A stretch of 64,000 nucleotides of DNA from Solirubrobacteraceae bacterium (GTDB lineage Bacteria; Actinomycetota; Thermoleophilia; Solirubrobacterales; Solirubrobacteraceae): NCBI GenBank assembly GCA_025449845.1, contig JANWIP010000023.1:43320-107319 (forward strand), written 5' to 3'. How positions within the stretch are numbered: position 1 is the first letter of the stretch; each line of letters opens with the position of its first letter. The translations under genes were made by a program, and so were the position numbers. Below, in pieces: positions 30,114 through 39,760 of this stretch. The notes under the pieces were generated by a model that made no database searches, had not been told where the DNA came from, and saw only the letters and a program-made list of their open reading frames with translations.

Positions 30114-31481
30114 CTAACTGGCCACCTTCGCCAGCGCGCTGTCGATCCGGCTCAAGGTCTCCTCGCGCCCCATCAATGAAACGCTCTCAAAGATGCCCGG
30201 CGAGATGGCGGTGCCGGCGATCGCCACGCGCAGCGGCTGGTAGATGTCACGCGGCTTGCAGCCCAGGCGCTCCTGCAGCGCATCCAGTACGCGCTGCACG
30301 CTCTCCTCCTGGAAGTTGTCTGTCTCGGCGAGGGCGGTGCGCGCCTGCGCCAGCGTCTCGCGGCCCTTCTCATCGAGCCACTTGGCGCGCGCTTTGGGAT
30401 CATCACTCACGCCGTCATAGAAGAACCCCGCCAGCGGCCAGAAGTCGGCCAGCGTCTGGATCTTCTCCTGGCTGATTCTCGCGGCCTGCGCAAGGCCCTC
30501 GCGTCCCGTGAACTCTTCCAAGCGACGCGCCAGCTCCTCGGGGGGCATGGCGCGGATGTAGATGCCGTTCAACCAGCGCAGCTTGGTCTCATCGAACTGC
30601 GCGGGATTACGGCTGACGCGCTCCAGCGCGAACTTCTCGACCAGCTCCTCAGTTGACATAACCGTGGCGTCGTCGTCTGAGCCCCACCCCAACAGGGCCA
30701 GGTAGTTGCGCACGGCCTCGGGTAGGAACCCCGCCTCGCGCAGCTCCTGCACGGAGGCGGCCCCGTGACGCTTGGACAGCTTGCGCCCATCAGGCCCGTG
30801 CAATAGAGGCAGGTGCGCATACAGCGGCTGCGGGGCGCCCAACGCCTCCAGCACCAACAGCTGCTTGGGCGTATTCGACAGATGGTCCTCGCCGCGCACC
30901 ACATGGGTTATGCCCGCGTCTAGATCGTCAATCGCGACGGCGAAGTTGTACAAGACCGAGCCATCCGAGCGGGCGATCACGGGGTCATCCATGTGCACGT
31001 GCTCAAAGCGCGTGTCACCGCGGATCACATCGTGCACCACCGTTGCTCCCTCATCGGGCACCTTCAGGCGCACCGCGCCCTCTTTCTGATCCCCCGCCCG
31101 CCCCTCGTCGCCGCGAAATCCCTGCTGCACGCCGTGACGCTCTTTGTAGTTCTTCACGTCATCGGCCGTGGCAGTTGAGCGATAGGCGTGCCCCGACTCC
31201 AGCAGGCTTTGCAACACCTCACCGTGGCGCTGTGCGCGATCTGACTGCAAGATCGGCCCTTCGTCCCAGTCGAGCTCCAACCAGCGCAGCGCGTCCAGGA
31301 TCTGCTCGACGTTCTCTGGCGTCGAGCGCTCGCGATCGGTGTCCTCGATCCGCAGCACAAGCGTCCCTCTCTCCTCTCCTGGCGCGGGAGAGCCGTGGGC
31401 CAAAAGCCAGTTGAACAGCGCCGTGCGCGCCCCGCCGATGTGTAGGGCGCCCGTGGGCGATGGTGCGAAGCGAACACGCAT
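30114..31481 (-). CDS. gltX: Glutamyl-tRNA synthetase
   Basis: Class I synthetase charging tRNA(Glu). The HIGH-type signature is PTGALHIGGARTALFNWLL at the N-terminus and the KMSKS-type motif is GRKLSKRHGAAS (near residue 236). The C-terminal helical anticodon domain ends IDSALAKVAS. With gatCAB present and no glnS in view, it may be non-discriminating and also charge tRNA(Gln); that is an inference. The ATG at 31481 gives the canonical start MRVRFAPSPTG; another ATG at 31496 is possible. The gene is divergent from nfo with only about 30 bases between them. Confidence 0.96.
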   Translation of the reverse strand: MRVRFAPSPTGALHIGGARTALFNWLLAHGSPAPGEERGTLVLRIEDTDRERSTPENVEQILDALRWLELDWDEGPILQSDRAQRHGEVLQSLLESGHAYRSTATADDVKNYKERHGVQQGFRGDEGRAGDQKEGAVRLKVPDEGATVVHDVIRGDTRFEHVHMDDPVIARSDGSVLYNFAVAIDDLDAGITHVVRGEDHLSNTPKQLLVLEALGAPQPLYAHLPLLHGPDGRKLSKRHGAASVQELREAGFLPEAVRNYLALLGWGSDDDATVMSTEELVEKFALERVSRNPAQFDETKLRWLNGIYIRAMPPEELARRLEEFTGREGLAQAARISQEKIQTLADFWPLAGFFYDGVSDDPKARAKWLDEKGRETLAQARTALAETDNFQEESVQRVLDALQERLGCKPRDIYQPLRVAIAGTAISPGIFESVSLMGREETLSRIDSALAKVAS

Positions 31482-31514
31482 AGGATCTCGCGCCATGCTA
31501 TTCAGAGCCACGCC

Positions 31515-32378
31515 ATGTTGATCGGCGCCCATGTCTCGCCTTCCGGCGGCCTGCCCAAGGCGATCGAGCGCGGCGAGGCGCTCGGCGCGCGCGCCATTCA
31601 GATCTTCAACCAGTCCCCGCGCCAGTGGAAGCCCACCTCCCACAGCGAGGAGAGCATCGCCGCTTTCCGCGAGGCGATGGCCGGGAGCTCGATCGATGCC
31701 GTGCTGATTCACGCCGTCTATCTGCTCAACTGCGCCTCCGAGGACCCCGACATCCGCGCCAAGTCACTTACCTCGCTGACCCACTCCCTGCGCGTGGGGC
31801 AACAGATCGGCGCCACAGGTGTCGTGCTTCATCCCGGCTCGGCGAAGACCGGAGATGTCGGCCAGGCCATCAACCGCGCCGGTGCCGCCATCGCCGAGGC
31901 GTTGAAAGAGAGTGCAGGATGTCCTCTGCATCTTGAGAACACGGCCGGTACCGGGGGCACTTTGGGGCGCTCCATCGAGGAGCTGGCAGGCCTGATCGAG
32001 GCGGCCGATGGCGATGAGCGACTGGGGCTGTGCCTGGATTCCTGCCACCTGCTGGCCTCCGGCTATGACATCCGCACCCGCGCTGGCATGGATGAGCTGA
32101 TCGCCGAGATCTCCGAGAAGGTCGGTTTGGAGCGATTGGGCTCACTGCACTTCAATGACTCCCAGACACCTCTGGGCTCCAACCGCGACCGCCACGCCAA
32201 CGCCGGCGAGGGCGAGCTGGGCACCGCGGGCTGCACTGTTTTTCTCTCCACGCCCGCCTTTGAGGATCTGGCCTGTGTGCTTGAGACCCCCGGGGTGGAA
32301 CGCTCAGGCCCAACACGGGCAGAAGTCGCCTTGCTGATGAAGCTGCGCACAAAGGGCCTGGCCCGCGCGGCTAGGTGA
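31515..32378 (+). CDS. nfo: Endonuclease IV (AP endonuclease)
   Basis: Zinc-dependent TIM-barrel enzyme that cuts the backbone 5' to abasic sites in base excision repair. The 287 residues carry the family features: MLIGAHVSPSGGLPKAIERG, IQIFNQSPRQWK, VVLHPGSAKTG, LHLENTAGTGGTLG, GLCLDSCHLLASGYD and LHFNDSQTPLGSNRDRHANAGEG. These hold the His/Glu/Asp zinc ligands. It faces dnaE tail to tail with a 24-base gap, and starts 33 bases from gltX. Confidence 0.96.
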   Translation: MLIGAHVSPSGGLPKAIERGEALGARAIQIFNQSPRQWKPTSHSEESIAAFREAMAGSSIDAVLIHAVYLLNCASEDPDIRAKSLTSLTHSLRVGQQIGATGVVLHPGSAKTGDVGQAINRAGAAIAEALKESAGCPLHLENTAGTGGTLGRSIEELAGLIEAADGDERLGLCLDSCHLLASGYDIRTRAGMDELIAEISEKVGLERLGSLHFNDSQTPLGSNRDRHANAGEGELGTAGCTVFLSTPAFEDLACVLETPGVERSGPTRAEVALLMKLRTKGLARAAR

Positions 32379-32402
32379 CCTGCCTCGGGTTCCTCTCAGC
32401 GG

Positions 32403-35400
32403 CTAGGCCGCGGCAAGAGCCGCAGCTGGAGCGGCTGGCGCGCTGGCCTGCGGAAAGATCTGCGACAGCTCGGCGTGCAGCGCGGGGACAGGAGATACGC
32501 GGTATGCCTCGCCCAGCCGCAGCCAGCGCTGGCCGGCGTCGCCGATCAACTCCAGAACCACCTCGACGCTGCCGGGGAAGTTCTCGGCCAGGTGCTTGAA
32601 GTCCTCGATCGCGCTCTCGGCCAGGCTGGCCAGGTCGACGCGCAGGTGCACTGGCTTGGGCTCCTCATTCTGTTTGGTCGCATTTGCCTTGGCACCGGCG
32701 TTGGCCTGCTCAACCTCCTGCTCGGTAGGCGCGAAGGTCTCGACCGACTGCACGACCACACAGGTCTTACCGGCCTCCTTGTGATCCACACGCCCGCGCA
32801 CCAGCACCACCTGGTCGATCGCCAAGGCAGCCTCGTGCTCGGCCATGGCCTTGCCGAACACCAGGATCTCCACGGCTCCCTCAAGGTCATCGAGCGTGGC
32901 GAACATCATGTGATCGCCGTTGCGCGTGCGGATGCGCTTGGCCTCGGTGATGATTCCTCCCACTGTCACCCAGTCCTTGTCGCGGCGGTCGGCAAGTGCG
33001 ACAAGCGGACAGTCAACGCGCGCGCGCAGCGCCTCACGCAGAGGCTTCAAGGGATGCGCGGAGATGAACAGGCCGATTGCCTCTTTCTCCACCGCCAAGA
33101 GCTCGGCCTGATCGAACTCCTCAGCGGAGATCATCGGATGACTTGGCCTCATCAGGCTCGCGCCCGGCAGCGCCCCGCCGCCGTGACCCGCGCCCGCCCC
33201 GTTCCCCGCGGCGGGCGCGGGGTCGAGGTCGAAGATCGAGCCCTGGCCGATGAGCGCGTCCTGCTGGGCCTTCTGTCCCGCCCCCTGAGCCTGCTCGAGC
33301 ACGGCCAGCATGCCTTTGCGCGTGGCGTCGGTGGAGCCCAGCGCGCCGCACTTGATGAGCGCCTCGATCGCCTTCTTATTGACCGAACGGCCATCTACGC
33401 GCTCGCAGAAATCCCACAGCGAGGTGAACTCGCCGCCCTCCTGGCGCGCGTGCTTGATCGCCTCCACAGCCTGGTAGCCGACGCCCTTGACGGCGTCGAG
33501 ACCAAAGCGAATATTTCCCTCCACGACGGTGAACTCGTGGTCTGAGAGGTTGACGTCGGGAGGCAGAATCTCAATGCCCATCTCCTCGCAGCGAGCCACG
33601 AAGAAAGGCACCTTGTCCTTGGTGGACATCACCGAGGAGATAAGTGCCGCCATGTACTCGGCGGGGTGGTTGGCGCGCAGCCACGCAGTGCGGTAGGCAA
33701 TCAGCCCATAGCACGCGGCATGGCTCTTGTTGAATGAGTAATCGGCCGACTTTTCGTTGGTCTGCCAGAGCAGGTCGATCACCTGAGAGCTCGTGCCCGA
33801 GGCACGACAGCCCTCCACGAACTCGGGCTTGAGCGCGGCCATCGCTTCGCGGTTCTTCTTGCCGATCGCCTTGCGCAGATCATCCGCCTTGGCGCCCGAG
33901 AAGCCCGCCAGCTCCTTGGCGATCTGCATCGCCTGCTCCTGGTAGAGGATCACGCCCTTGGAGGACTCGAGGATCGGGCGCAGGCGCTCGTCGGCATAGG
34001 TGATCTGTTCGGGGTTGCGCTTGCCTTTGGCGTACACCGGGATCTGGTCCATCGCCCCGGGCCGGTAGAGCGCGTTGAGCGCCACGAGGTCGTTGAACTC
34101 GTCGGGACGCACCCGCTTGAGCGCCTCGCGCATGCCCTCGGACTCAAACTGAAAGACACCCACGGAGTCTCCGCGGGCGAGCATCTCGTAGGTCTTCACG
34201 TCATCCAGCGGCAGATTGGTCATGTCCGGGCGCACCCCCGGCTGACCATCCGGTCCTTGGGTGGAGCGCTCGATGATGTCCAGCGCGTCCTCGATCACGT
34301 CGAGATTGCGCAGCCCCAGGAAGTCCATCTTCAGCAGGCCGATCTCCTCGATCGGCTTCATCGAGAACTGGGTGACGGTGCGGTATACGCGCTCGCCATC
34401 GCTGGTGCCAGCGTCGGCGAGCTGCAACGGCACGATGTCGGTGAGTGGTCGATCGGCGATCACCACCGCGGCGGCGTGAATCGAGGAGTTGCGCACGATC
34501 CCCTCAAGGCCCTTGGCCACGTCCACGATCTTGCGCGCGTCGGGCTCCTCGTCGTAGGCCTTGCGTAGCGGCTCACCGGGCTTCAGGCAGTCCTCAAAGG
34601 AGGGTGCACGGCCCATGATCGGATCGGGGATCAATTTCGCCAGGCGATCGCCCGCGCCGTAGTCATAGCCCAACACTCGCGCCGCATCGCGCGTGGCGGC
34701 ACGCGGGAACATCTTGCCGAAGGTGACGATCTGCGCGACCGACTCGCGCCCGTACTTTTCGGTCACGTAGCGCATTACCTGCTCGCGTCCGCGCACGGAG
34801 AAGTCGATGTCGATATCAGGCATCGACACACGCTCGGGGTTCAGGAAGCGCTCGAACAGCAGGTCATAGCGCAGCGGGTCCACATCGGTGATCTGCAGGC
34901 AGTAGGACACGATCGAGCCCGCCGCTGAGCCACGGCCCGGCCCCACGGCGATGCCGTTCTCTTTGGCGTACTTGACGAAGTCCCAGACGATCAGGAAATA
35001 GGCGTTGAAGCCCATGCGATCGATCACGCCCAGCTCCATTTCCATGCGCTCCATAGCGTGGGCTGGCGGCGGGGCGCCATAGCGCAGGCTCATCCCCTCT
35101 TCCACGCGTGCGCGCAGATACTCGCGCTCGGGAGTCCCATCGGGGGTGGTGAAGCTCGGGATCAGCTGCTTGCCCAGCTCCAGCTCCACTGAACAGCGTT
35201 CGGCGATCTGCACCGTGTTGGCGATCGCCTCGGGCCACTCCGCGAAGGCGTCGGCCATTTCCTGGGAGTCGCGCAGGTAGAACTCGTTGGTGTCGAAGGT
35301 CAGCTTGGGCGCGGCCAGCGTACTCTTGGTCTGCACGCACAACAGCGCCGTGTGATGGTCGTAGTCCTCGCGGCGCAGGTAGTGCACATCGCCGGTGCCC

Positions 35401-36011
35401 ACCAGGCTGCCGCCTACCTCCCGCGCGATCTTGACGATCCCCTCGTTGCACTTCTCCTGGGGCGCAAGACCGTTCTTCTGCAACTCGAAGTAGACGTTCT
35501 CAGAGCCGAAGATGCGCAGCAGATCGTCGGCGTGCGCGCGCGCGTCCTGCGGGCGGTCCTCCAGCAGACGCTGGCAGAAGCGCGAAGCCAGGCAGCCGGT
35601 AAGCGCGATCACGCCCTCGGCGTGCTGCTGCACCTGATGCAGGTCCACGGTCGGCTTGCCCCGGTGCAGCCCCTCAAGGTAGCCCGCCGAGGAGAGCTTG
35701 ACGAGGTTGCGGTAGCCGGCGTTGTTGGCTGCCAGCAATGTCAGGTGGTTGCGCTCAACCTTGCCGGGACCGCGCGCGGCGTGGTCATCCACCAGATAGA
35801 TCTCACAGCCCATCACCGGCTTGACATTGTGTTTGGCACAAGCGCGGTACAGCTCAACTGCCCCGTTCATCACGCCGTGATCGGTGAGACCAAGGGCGGG
35901 CTGATCGAACTGCGCGGCGCGCGCGGCGAGGGCCTCAATCTTGCAGGCACCATCGAGCAGCGAGTACTCGGAGTGCACGTGAAGATGGGCGCAGGTTGGC
36001 TTGCTCACCAC
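32403..36011 (-). CDS. dnaE: DNA polymerase III alpha subunit
   Basis: Replicative polymerase catalytic subunit. From GTG at 36011 it has about 1,202 residues. The N-terminal PHP domain (HLHVHSEYSLLDG, LTDHGVMNG) keeps most metal-binding residues. The polymerase active site PDIDIDFSVRGREQV lies near residue 397, with GPGRGSAAGS upstream. Fingers and beta-binding regions follow, then a C-terminal OB-fold (VTVGGIITEAKRIRTRNGDHM, near 990-1010) and a low-complexity Ala-rich tail. There is no good ATG; GTG at 36011 or 36008 is used because the PHP motif begins eight residues later. A Gly/Ala-rich linker (near 945-965) interrupts the C-terminal half. Confidence 0.96.
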   Translation of the reverse strand: MVSKPTCAHLHVHSEYSLLDGACKIEALAARAAQFDQPALGLTDHGVMNGAVELYRACAKHNVKPVMGCEIYLVDDHAARGPGKVERNHLTLLAANNAGYRNLVKLSSAGYLEGLHRGKPTVDLHQVQQHAEGVIALTGCLASRFCQRLLEDRPQDARAHADDLLRIFGSENVYFELQKNGLAPQEKCNEGIVKIAREVGGSLVGTGDVHYLRREDYDHHTALLCVQTKSTLAAPKLTFDTNEFYLRDSQEMADAFAEWPEAIANTVQIAERCSVELELGKQLIPSFTTPDGTPEREYLRARVEEGMSLRYGAPPPAHAMERMEMELGVIDRMGFNAYFLIVWDFVKYAKENGIAVGPGRGSAAGSIVSYCLQITDVDPLRYDLLFERFLNPERVSMPDIDIDFSVRGREQVMRYVTEKYGRESVAQIVTFGKMFPRAATRDAARVLGYDYGAGDRLAKLIPDPIMGRAPSFEDCLKPGEPLRKAYDEEPDARKIVDVAKGLEGIVRNSSIHAAAVVIADRPLTDIVPLQLADAGTSDGERVYRTVTQFSMKPIEEIGLLKMDFLGLRNLDVIEDALDIIERSTQGPDGQPGVRPDMTNLPLDDVKTYEMLARGDSVGVFQFESEGMREALKRVRPDEFNDLVALNALYRPGAMDQIPVYAKGKRNPEQITYADERLRPILESSKGVILYQEQAMQIAKELAGFSGAKADDLRKAIGKKNREAMAALKPEFVEGCRASGTSSQVIDLLWQTNEKSADYSFNKSHAACYGLIAYRTAWLRANHPAEYMAALISSVMSTKDKVPFFVARCEEMGIEILPPDVNLSDHEFTVVEGNIRFGLDAVKGVGYQAVEAIKHARQEGGEFTSLWDFCERVDGRSVNKKAIEALIKCGALGSTDATRKGMLAVLEQAQGAGQKAQQDALIGQGSIFDLDPAPAAGNGAGAGHGGGALPGASLMRPSHPMISAEEFDQAELLAVEKEAIGLFISAHPLKPLREALRARVDCPLVALADRRDKDWVTVGGIITEAKRIRTRNGDHMMFATLDDLEGAVEILVFGKAMAEHEAALAIDQVVLVRGRVDHKEAGKTCVVVQSVETFAPTEQEVEQANAGAKANATKQNEEPKPVHLRVDLASLAESAIEDFKHLAENFPGSVEVVLELIGDAGQRWLRLGEAYRVSPVPALHAELSQIFPQASAPAAPAAALAAA

Positions 36012-36039
36012 ACGGGATACTAGGCGTCGCGACGGCGGA

Positions 36040-37770
36040 TCAGCGGACCAGGCCCTGAGCCCGATCGGACCAGCCAAGCAACAGCGTCAAAGGCTCCAAG
36101 GGACCCTCGACGAGCACCTGCTCGGAGGACGGCAGCGGCGCTCCCGAGAGAACGCACACGAAGGCCCGCTCACTCAGCCTGACAGTGCTGAGCGGCTGCT
36201 CGCCACGCACCCGCGTGACCTCGATCGGCTCGCCGTTGCGCACCTGCACATACAGCGTCGCGCTGGGCTGGCCTTCAATCGCGAAGGCCAAGACAAAGCT
36301 GTGTCCCTTCGTCCACTGCGAGTCGATTGCCTGCGCCAGCGCCAACAGCAGCAGGCCGGGCCACACCTGAATCCCCGCGTCGGCGAGATCCGACAGCGCC
36401 AGTGGTGCTCGGCGCGCTGCCAGCAGCCGGCGCAGCTTGCGCCTTGAGCCGTGCACCTTCACACCGGGCAGTCGCCGTCCCGTGCCCCCGGCTGCCAGCT
36501 CGGCGAAGGCGCTCGCTGGTCCTTCCAGCAGAAACGCGCCGCGCTCTGAATGAGAACCCCGCTCACCCGAAGCCTGCACACCCGCAGCTTGTCCACCCGC
36601 AGCCTGTCCACTCCCACCGGCACCTGGAGCGACAATGGTTCCAGCGGAAGGCCTGCGCACTGCCGCGCGCTCACCCTCCAGCCTTACTTGCACATCTCCC
36701 AGCCCCTCGATCCTTAAGGTGTACGTCAATGCTCGCTTGACCCGCTGTGCCGGCAGCAGTTCGCAAACCAGCTCTCCCGCAAGCTTCGCGTCGCGCTCCT
36801 CGGCCACGCGGCGGATGGCAGGCGCAAGCCAGGGCTCACGCTGATCCGTATGCGCCAGCACGCGGGGGATGAACGGCGTTGGCATCGATTTGGGCTCCGG
36901 CGGCGTCGGCTCAGGCTCCGGAGCGCGATCCTTTGGCTCCAGCACCTGCCCTGACTCTGGCTCCTCCGGCTCTGGCTCCCCCCCTTCGGGCTCTTGCTCC
37001 CCGGACTCTTGCTCGTCCGGCTCGACGGGAACCGCGACGCGCGCCCGCAGACGAGCCACGGCCGCGGCAAGAGCTTGGGCCATCTCTTCGCGGTCGGGCT
37101 CCGGACGCGCAGGCTCCGGCGCTGGGACGCTCGACTTTACTGCCGCCTCACGCAGTTGCCCGGCGATGCCCCTGAGCTCCTGGGCGATTGCCTCCATCCT
37201 GGCCTGGCGGTCGCTCATATCCTGGAGCTGCGCCGCAAGCAGAAGCTCGCGGCGTGCGAGATCTGCCTCGCGTCCAGCGAGCTCCTGTTCGGCAAGGCGT
37301 GCGGCAGCGCGCCCCGTGGCGGCCTCCTGCTCTGCCTCGGAGAGCTCGCGGCGCACCTCCTCCAGGCGATCGGCCAACTCACGCGCGTGACGCTCGCCGG
37401 CGCCGAGACGCCGTTGCAGGCGATCGAGCTCCCCGCGCTGCTCACGCTCCAGGCGCTCGCGCTGTTCCTCGGCCTCGACGCGCAGCTGCTGCTCGGCGTA
37501 CTCGCGCTGCTTGGCGCGACGCACCTCGTGCTCGCGCTCGGCCAGCTGCTCGGCGACGCGTCGCTGCTCCTCCTCGGCCTCGCGTACGCGTCGGCGCAGA
37601 TCGGCGAGCTGCGACTCCAGCGTTCGCACTGCCGCCTCGGCGGCCTCGGCGCGACGCGTGAGCACCGCGTCCCCCAACTCCGCGCGGCGCGCGCGGCGCG
37701 CGGCAAGCAGATCGCGCTCGCTGGAGCTGGTGGGGGGCTCGTCACCCGGGGTCCTGTCTCCCTCTGCCAT
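36040..37770 (-). CDS. Coiled-coil protein with unusual C-terminal domain, upstream of dnaE
   Basis: Predicted 576 residues from ATG 37770. Residues about 10-225 are a long Arg/Glu/Leu/Ala-rich coiled coil (for example LRRRVREAEEEQRRVAEQL). A Pro/Glu/Ser-rich, probably disordered linker follows (about 260-340). The C-terminal 230 residues have two similar-looking halves: GLGDVQVRLEGER with FLLEGPASAFAELAAGG, and SFVLAFAIEGQ with VLVEGPLEPLTLLLG. The patterns recall SCP2/sterol-carrier modules (a beta sheet, then a small residue block before a Gly), but no family is certain. No signal peptide or membrane segment is seen. The gene follows argG by 53 nt and precedes dnaE by 28 nt. Confidence 0.72.
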   Translation of the reverse strand: MAEGDRTPGDEPPTSSSERDLLAARRARRAELGDAVLTRRAEAAEAAVRTLESQLADLRRRVREAEEEQRRVAEQLAEREHEVRRAKQREYAEQQLRVEAEEQRERLEREQRGELDRLQRRLGAGERHARELADRLEEVRRELSEAEQEAATGRAAARLAEQELAGREADLARRELLLAAQLQDMSDRQARMEAIAQELRGIAGQLREAAVKSSVPAPEPARPEPDREEMAQALAAAVARLRARVAVPVEPDEQESGEQEPEGGEPEPEEPESGQVLEPKDRAPEPEPTPPEPKSMPTPFIPRVLAHTDQREPWLAPAIRRVAEERDAKLAGELVCELLPAQRVKRALTYTLRIEGLGDVQVRLEGERAAVRRPSAGTIVAPGAGGSGQAAGGQAAGVQASGERGSHSERGAFLLEGPASAFAELAAGGTGRRLPGVKVHGSRRKLRRLLAARRAPLALSDLADAGIQVWPGLLLLALAQAIDSQWTKGHSFVLAFAIEGQPSATLYVQVRNGEPIEVTRVRGEQPLSTVRLSERAFVCVLSGAPLPSSEQVLVEGPLEPLTLLLGWSDRAQGLVR

Positions 37771-37823
37771 CACGCTCCCGGCCAAGGGTATGGGCGAGGC
37801 CGGACGCGACTTCGACCTCGACT

Positions 37824-39095
37824 TCAGGACTCGTTGCGCAAGCGCCAGGCCATACGCGACTGCAACGACCAAAGCTCGATGAAGCCAGGCGAGGCAGTCT
37901 GCGAGAAGAGACCGCCGGACTCCGCGAAGGAGGCCAGCGCGGCGTCGTAGACCGCGTTGGGCGAGGCACGCGTGACAACACGCGCCGTGCCCTTGTAGAG
38001 CTTGAGGCCGATGGTGCCGGTGACGCGCTCGTTGACGGACTCCATGTAGGCGTCGAGATCCAGGCGCAGCGGCTCCCACCAGAGACCGGCGTAGACGAGA
38101 TAGGCCCACTGGCGATCGAGCTGGGGCTTGAACTGGTTCTGGTGAATTGTGCAGACGAGCTTCTCAAGCTCCTGATGCGCGGGCAGCAGGATGGCGGCGG
38201 CAGGGGCCTCGTAGATGTCGCGCACCTTCAAGCCGACGATGCGATCCTCGATGTGATCGACGATTCCTACGCCATGGCGCGCGGCGATATCGGCGGTTTG
38301 TTCGATCAGCGCCACCAACCCCAGACGCTCGCCGTTCAGGGCGACCGGCGTGCCGTTCTCGAACTCGACGGTGACGATCTCGGCCTCCTCGGGCGCCAGC
38401 TCGGGGCGGGTGACGAGCTGGAAGACGTCGTCATCGGGAGCATGCGAGAGGTCCTCGATCCAGCGCCCCTCCGAGGAGCGACCCCAGAGATTGTCGTCGA
38501 TCGAGTAGGGCGCCACCTCGGTGCCGCCCTTGACGGGAATACCGTGCTCGCGCGCGTAGGCGATCTCCTCCTCGCGCCCCATTTGCCAGGAACGCACGGG
38601 TGCGATCACCTTCAGCTCCGGCGCCAGGGTGGAGACGGTCGCCTCGATGCGCACCTGGTCGTTGCCCTTGCCGGTGCAGCCGTGGGCGATCGTATCGCAG
38701 CCCGAGCGCCGAGCATAGTCGACGGCCAGCTTGGCGATCAGCGGTCGGCCGAGTGCCGTGAACAGCGGATAGCCCCCGCCGTACAGCGCATTGGCCTTGA
38801 TCGCCGGCAGCACGTACTCGCGCGCGAACTCCTCGCGGGCATCGACGATGTGGCACTCAAGCGCCCCGAGGCGCAGCGCCTTGCCCTCGATGACCTCGTA
38901 GTCCTCTCCGGGCTGCCCCAGGTTGACGGTGAGGCAGACGACCTCCGCGTGGTACTGATCCTGAATCCACTTCAGCATCACGCTCGTGTCAAGACCGCCG
39001 GAGTAGAGCAGCAGCACGCGCTTGACCTCGGCGGGGTCGGCCTCATAAGAGGCCGTGCGCGGCGGGAAGTTGTGCTCGGGCTCGGAGGGGGTCAT
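37824..39095 (-). CDS. argG: Argininosuccinate synthase
   Basis: ATP-dependent joining of citrulline and aspartate in arginine synthesis. The 423 residues contain the PP-loop ATP motif VLLLYSGGLDTSVMLKWI (about 26-43), ARLG-type contacts, IAHGCTGKGNDQVRIE (citrulline and aspartate binding) and SIDDNLWGRSSEGR. The length, with a C-terminal tail, suits the type I enzyme. It is separate from the argCJBD run, with the toxin-like pair between them, and transcribed the same way as dnaE. argF, argH and argR are not in the window. Confidence 0.97.
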   Translation of the reverse strand: MTPSEPEHNFPPRTASYEADPAEVKRVLLLYSGGLDTSVMLKWIQDQYHAEVVCLTVNLGQPGEDYEVIEGKALRLGALECHIVDAREEFAREYVLPAIKANALYGGGYPLFTALGRPLIAKLAVDYARRSGCDTIAHGCTGKGNDQVRIEATVSTLAPELKVIAPVRSWQMGREEEIAYAREHGIPVKGGTEVAPYSIDDNLWGRSSEGRWIEDLSHAPDDDVFQLVTRPELAPEEAEIVTVEFENGTPVALNGERLGLVALIEQTADIAARHGVGIVDHIEDRIVGLKVRDIYEAPAAAILLPAHQELEKLVCTIHQNQFKPQLDRQWAYLVYAGLWWEPLRLDLDAYMESVNERVTGTIGLKLYKGTARVVTRASPNAVYDAALASFAESGGLFSQTASPGFIELWSLQSRMAWRLRNES

Positions 39096-39167
39096 CGGTC
39101 GGGAAGGCTACTGGGAGGTGCCGAAGAGAGGTCGGAGCCATCCTAAGCGGCCGGCATCCTGTGCGTC

Positions 39168-39480
39168 GTGGAAAACGAAGAGATCATCGGCGAGACAACC
39201 GATCTCGAGGGCGCCAGGGCCGTCCTGTTCGTGCGCATTTGGCAGAAGGTGTTGCCCCGAGCACATCGAGTTGACGTCTTTTATGGAGGAGGTATTGAAA
39301 ACGGTGTGTTCGGCGGAGCATGTCGAAGTCGATCCTGTGTACCCGAAGCGCGGACGCTATTTCGCCCGTGGCGTCGGTCCTAGCCAGTGGTTGCTAGTCG
39401 TCGTAAGCTATGAACGGATCCCGGCGCGAATCATCTCGGCATTCGGCTACCGAAAGGACCCTCCAACGTGGGGCGCGTAA
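39168..39480 (+). pseudogene. Toxin-like gene (DUF4258-like fold) broken by a +1 frameshift
   Basis: Reading from GTG 39168, the frame gives ENEEIIGETTDLEGARAVLFV and WQKVLP. Inserting a shift within the CCCC run at 39255-39258 joins it to EHIELTSFMEEVLKTV and then to a good C-terminus, YFARGVGPSQWLLVVVSYE and ISAFGYRKDPPTWGA. The joined protein of about 104 residues looks like the small mRNA-interferase-like proteins that partner DUF2283 proteins. The downstream partner starts before this stop. An extra C in a homopolymer is a plausible mutation, or a sequencing error. Family naming is from resemblance only. Confidence 0.62.
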
Positions 39481-39755
39481 ACTTGAGAATCGGTTCGGTT
39501 GTTTTCGATCATGCGAACTACGACGCCGAGAACGATGTGCTTTACCTCCGCGTTGGCGCACCCGAGGATGGCGAGGGAGAGACGACGCCAGAGGGACACG
39601 TGATCCGCTTCGCACCGGGTACAAGTCGGATCGTGGGCCTAACGATGCTCGGCCCACGTCGTATCCTCGAGCGCGAAGGGCGCCTGGTAGTCACGATCCC
39701 TGAGGCGGTCGAGACAACCCCAGATGAACTGGCGGACGCCTTGGCAGCTGTCTGA
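39468..39755 (+). CDS. DUF2283-like small protein (antitoxin candidate)
   Basis: Ninety-five residues beginning at GTG 39468 inside the 3' end of the preceding frameshifted gene, overlapping it by 13 bases. The DUF2283 pattern is visible: FDHANYDAENDVLYLRVGAP, then PEGHVIRFAPGTSRIVGLTML and a C-terminal helix ETTPDELADALAAV. Such proteins often sit next to small toxin-like genes. Function as an antitoxin is inferred from this pairing. The gene ends just before the convergent GNAT gene. Confidence 0.72.
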   Translation: MGRVNLRIGSVVFDHANYDAENDVLYLRVGAPEDGEGETTPEGHVIRFAPGTSRIVGLTMLGPRRILEREGRLVVTIPEAVETTPDELADALAAV

Positions 39756-39760
39756 CCTAC

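Noticed and set aside
36994-37950. Plus-strand ORF opposite the coiled-coil gene
   Set aside because: Leu/Gly-rich shadow of a Glu/Arg-rich coiled coil; reading frames opposite such sequences stay open by composition.
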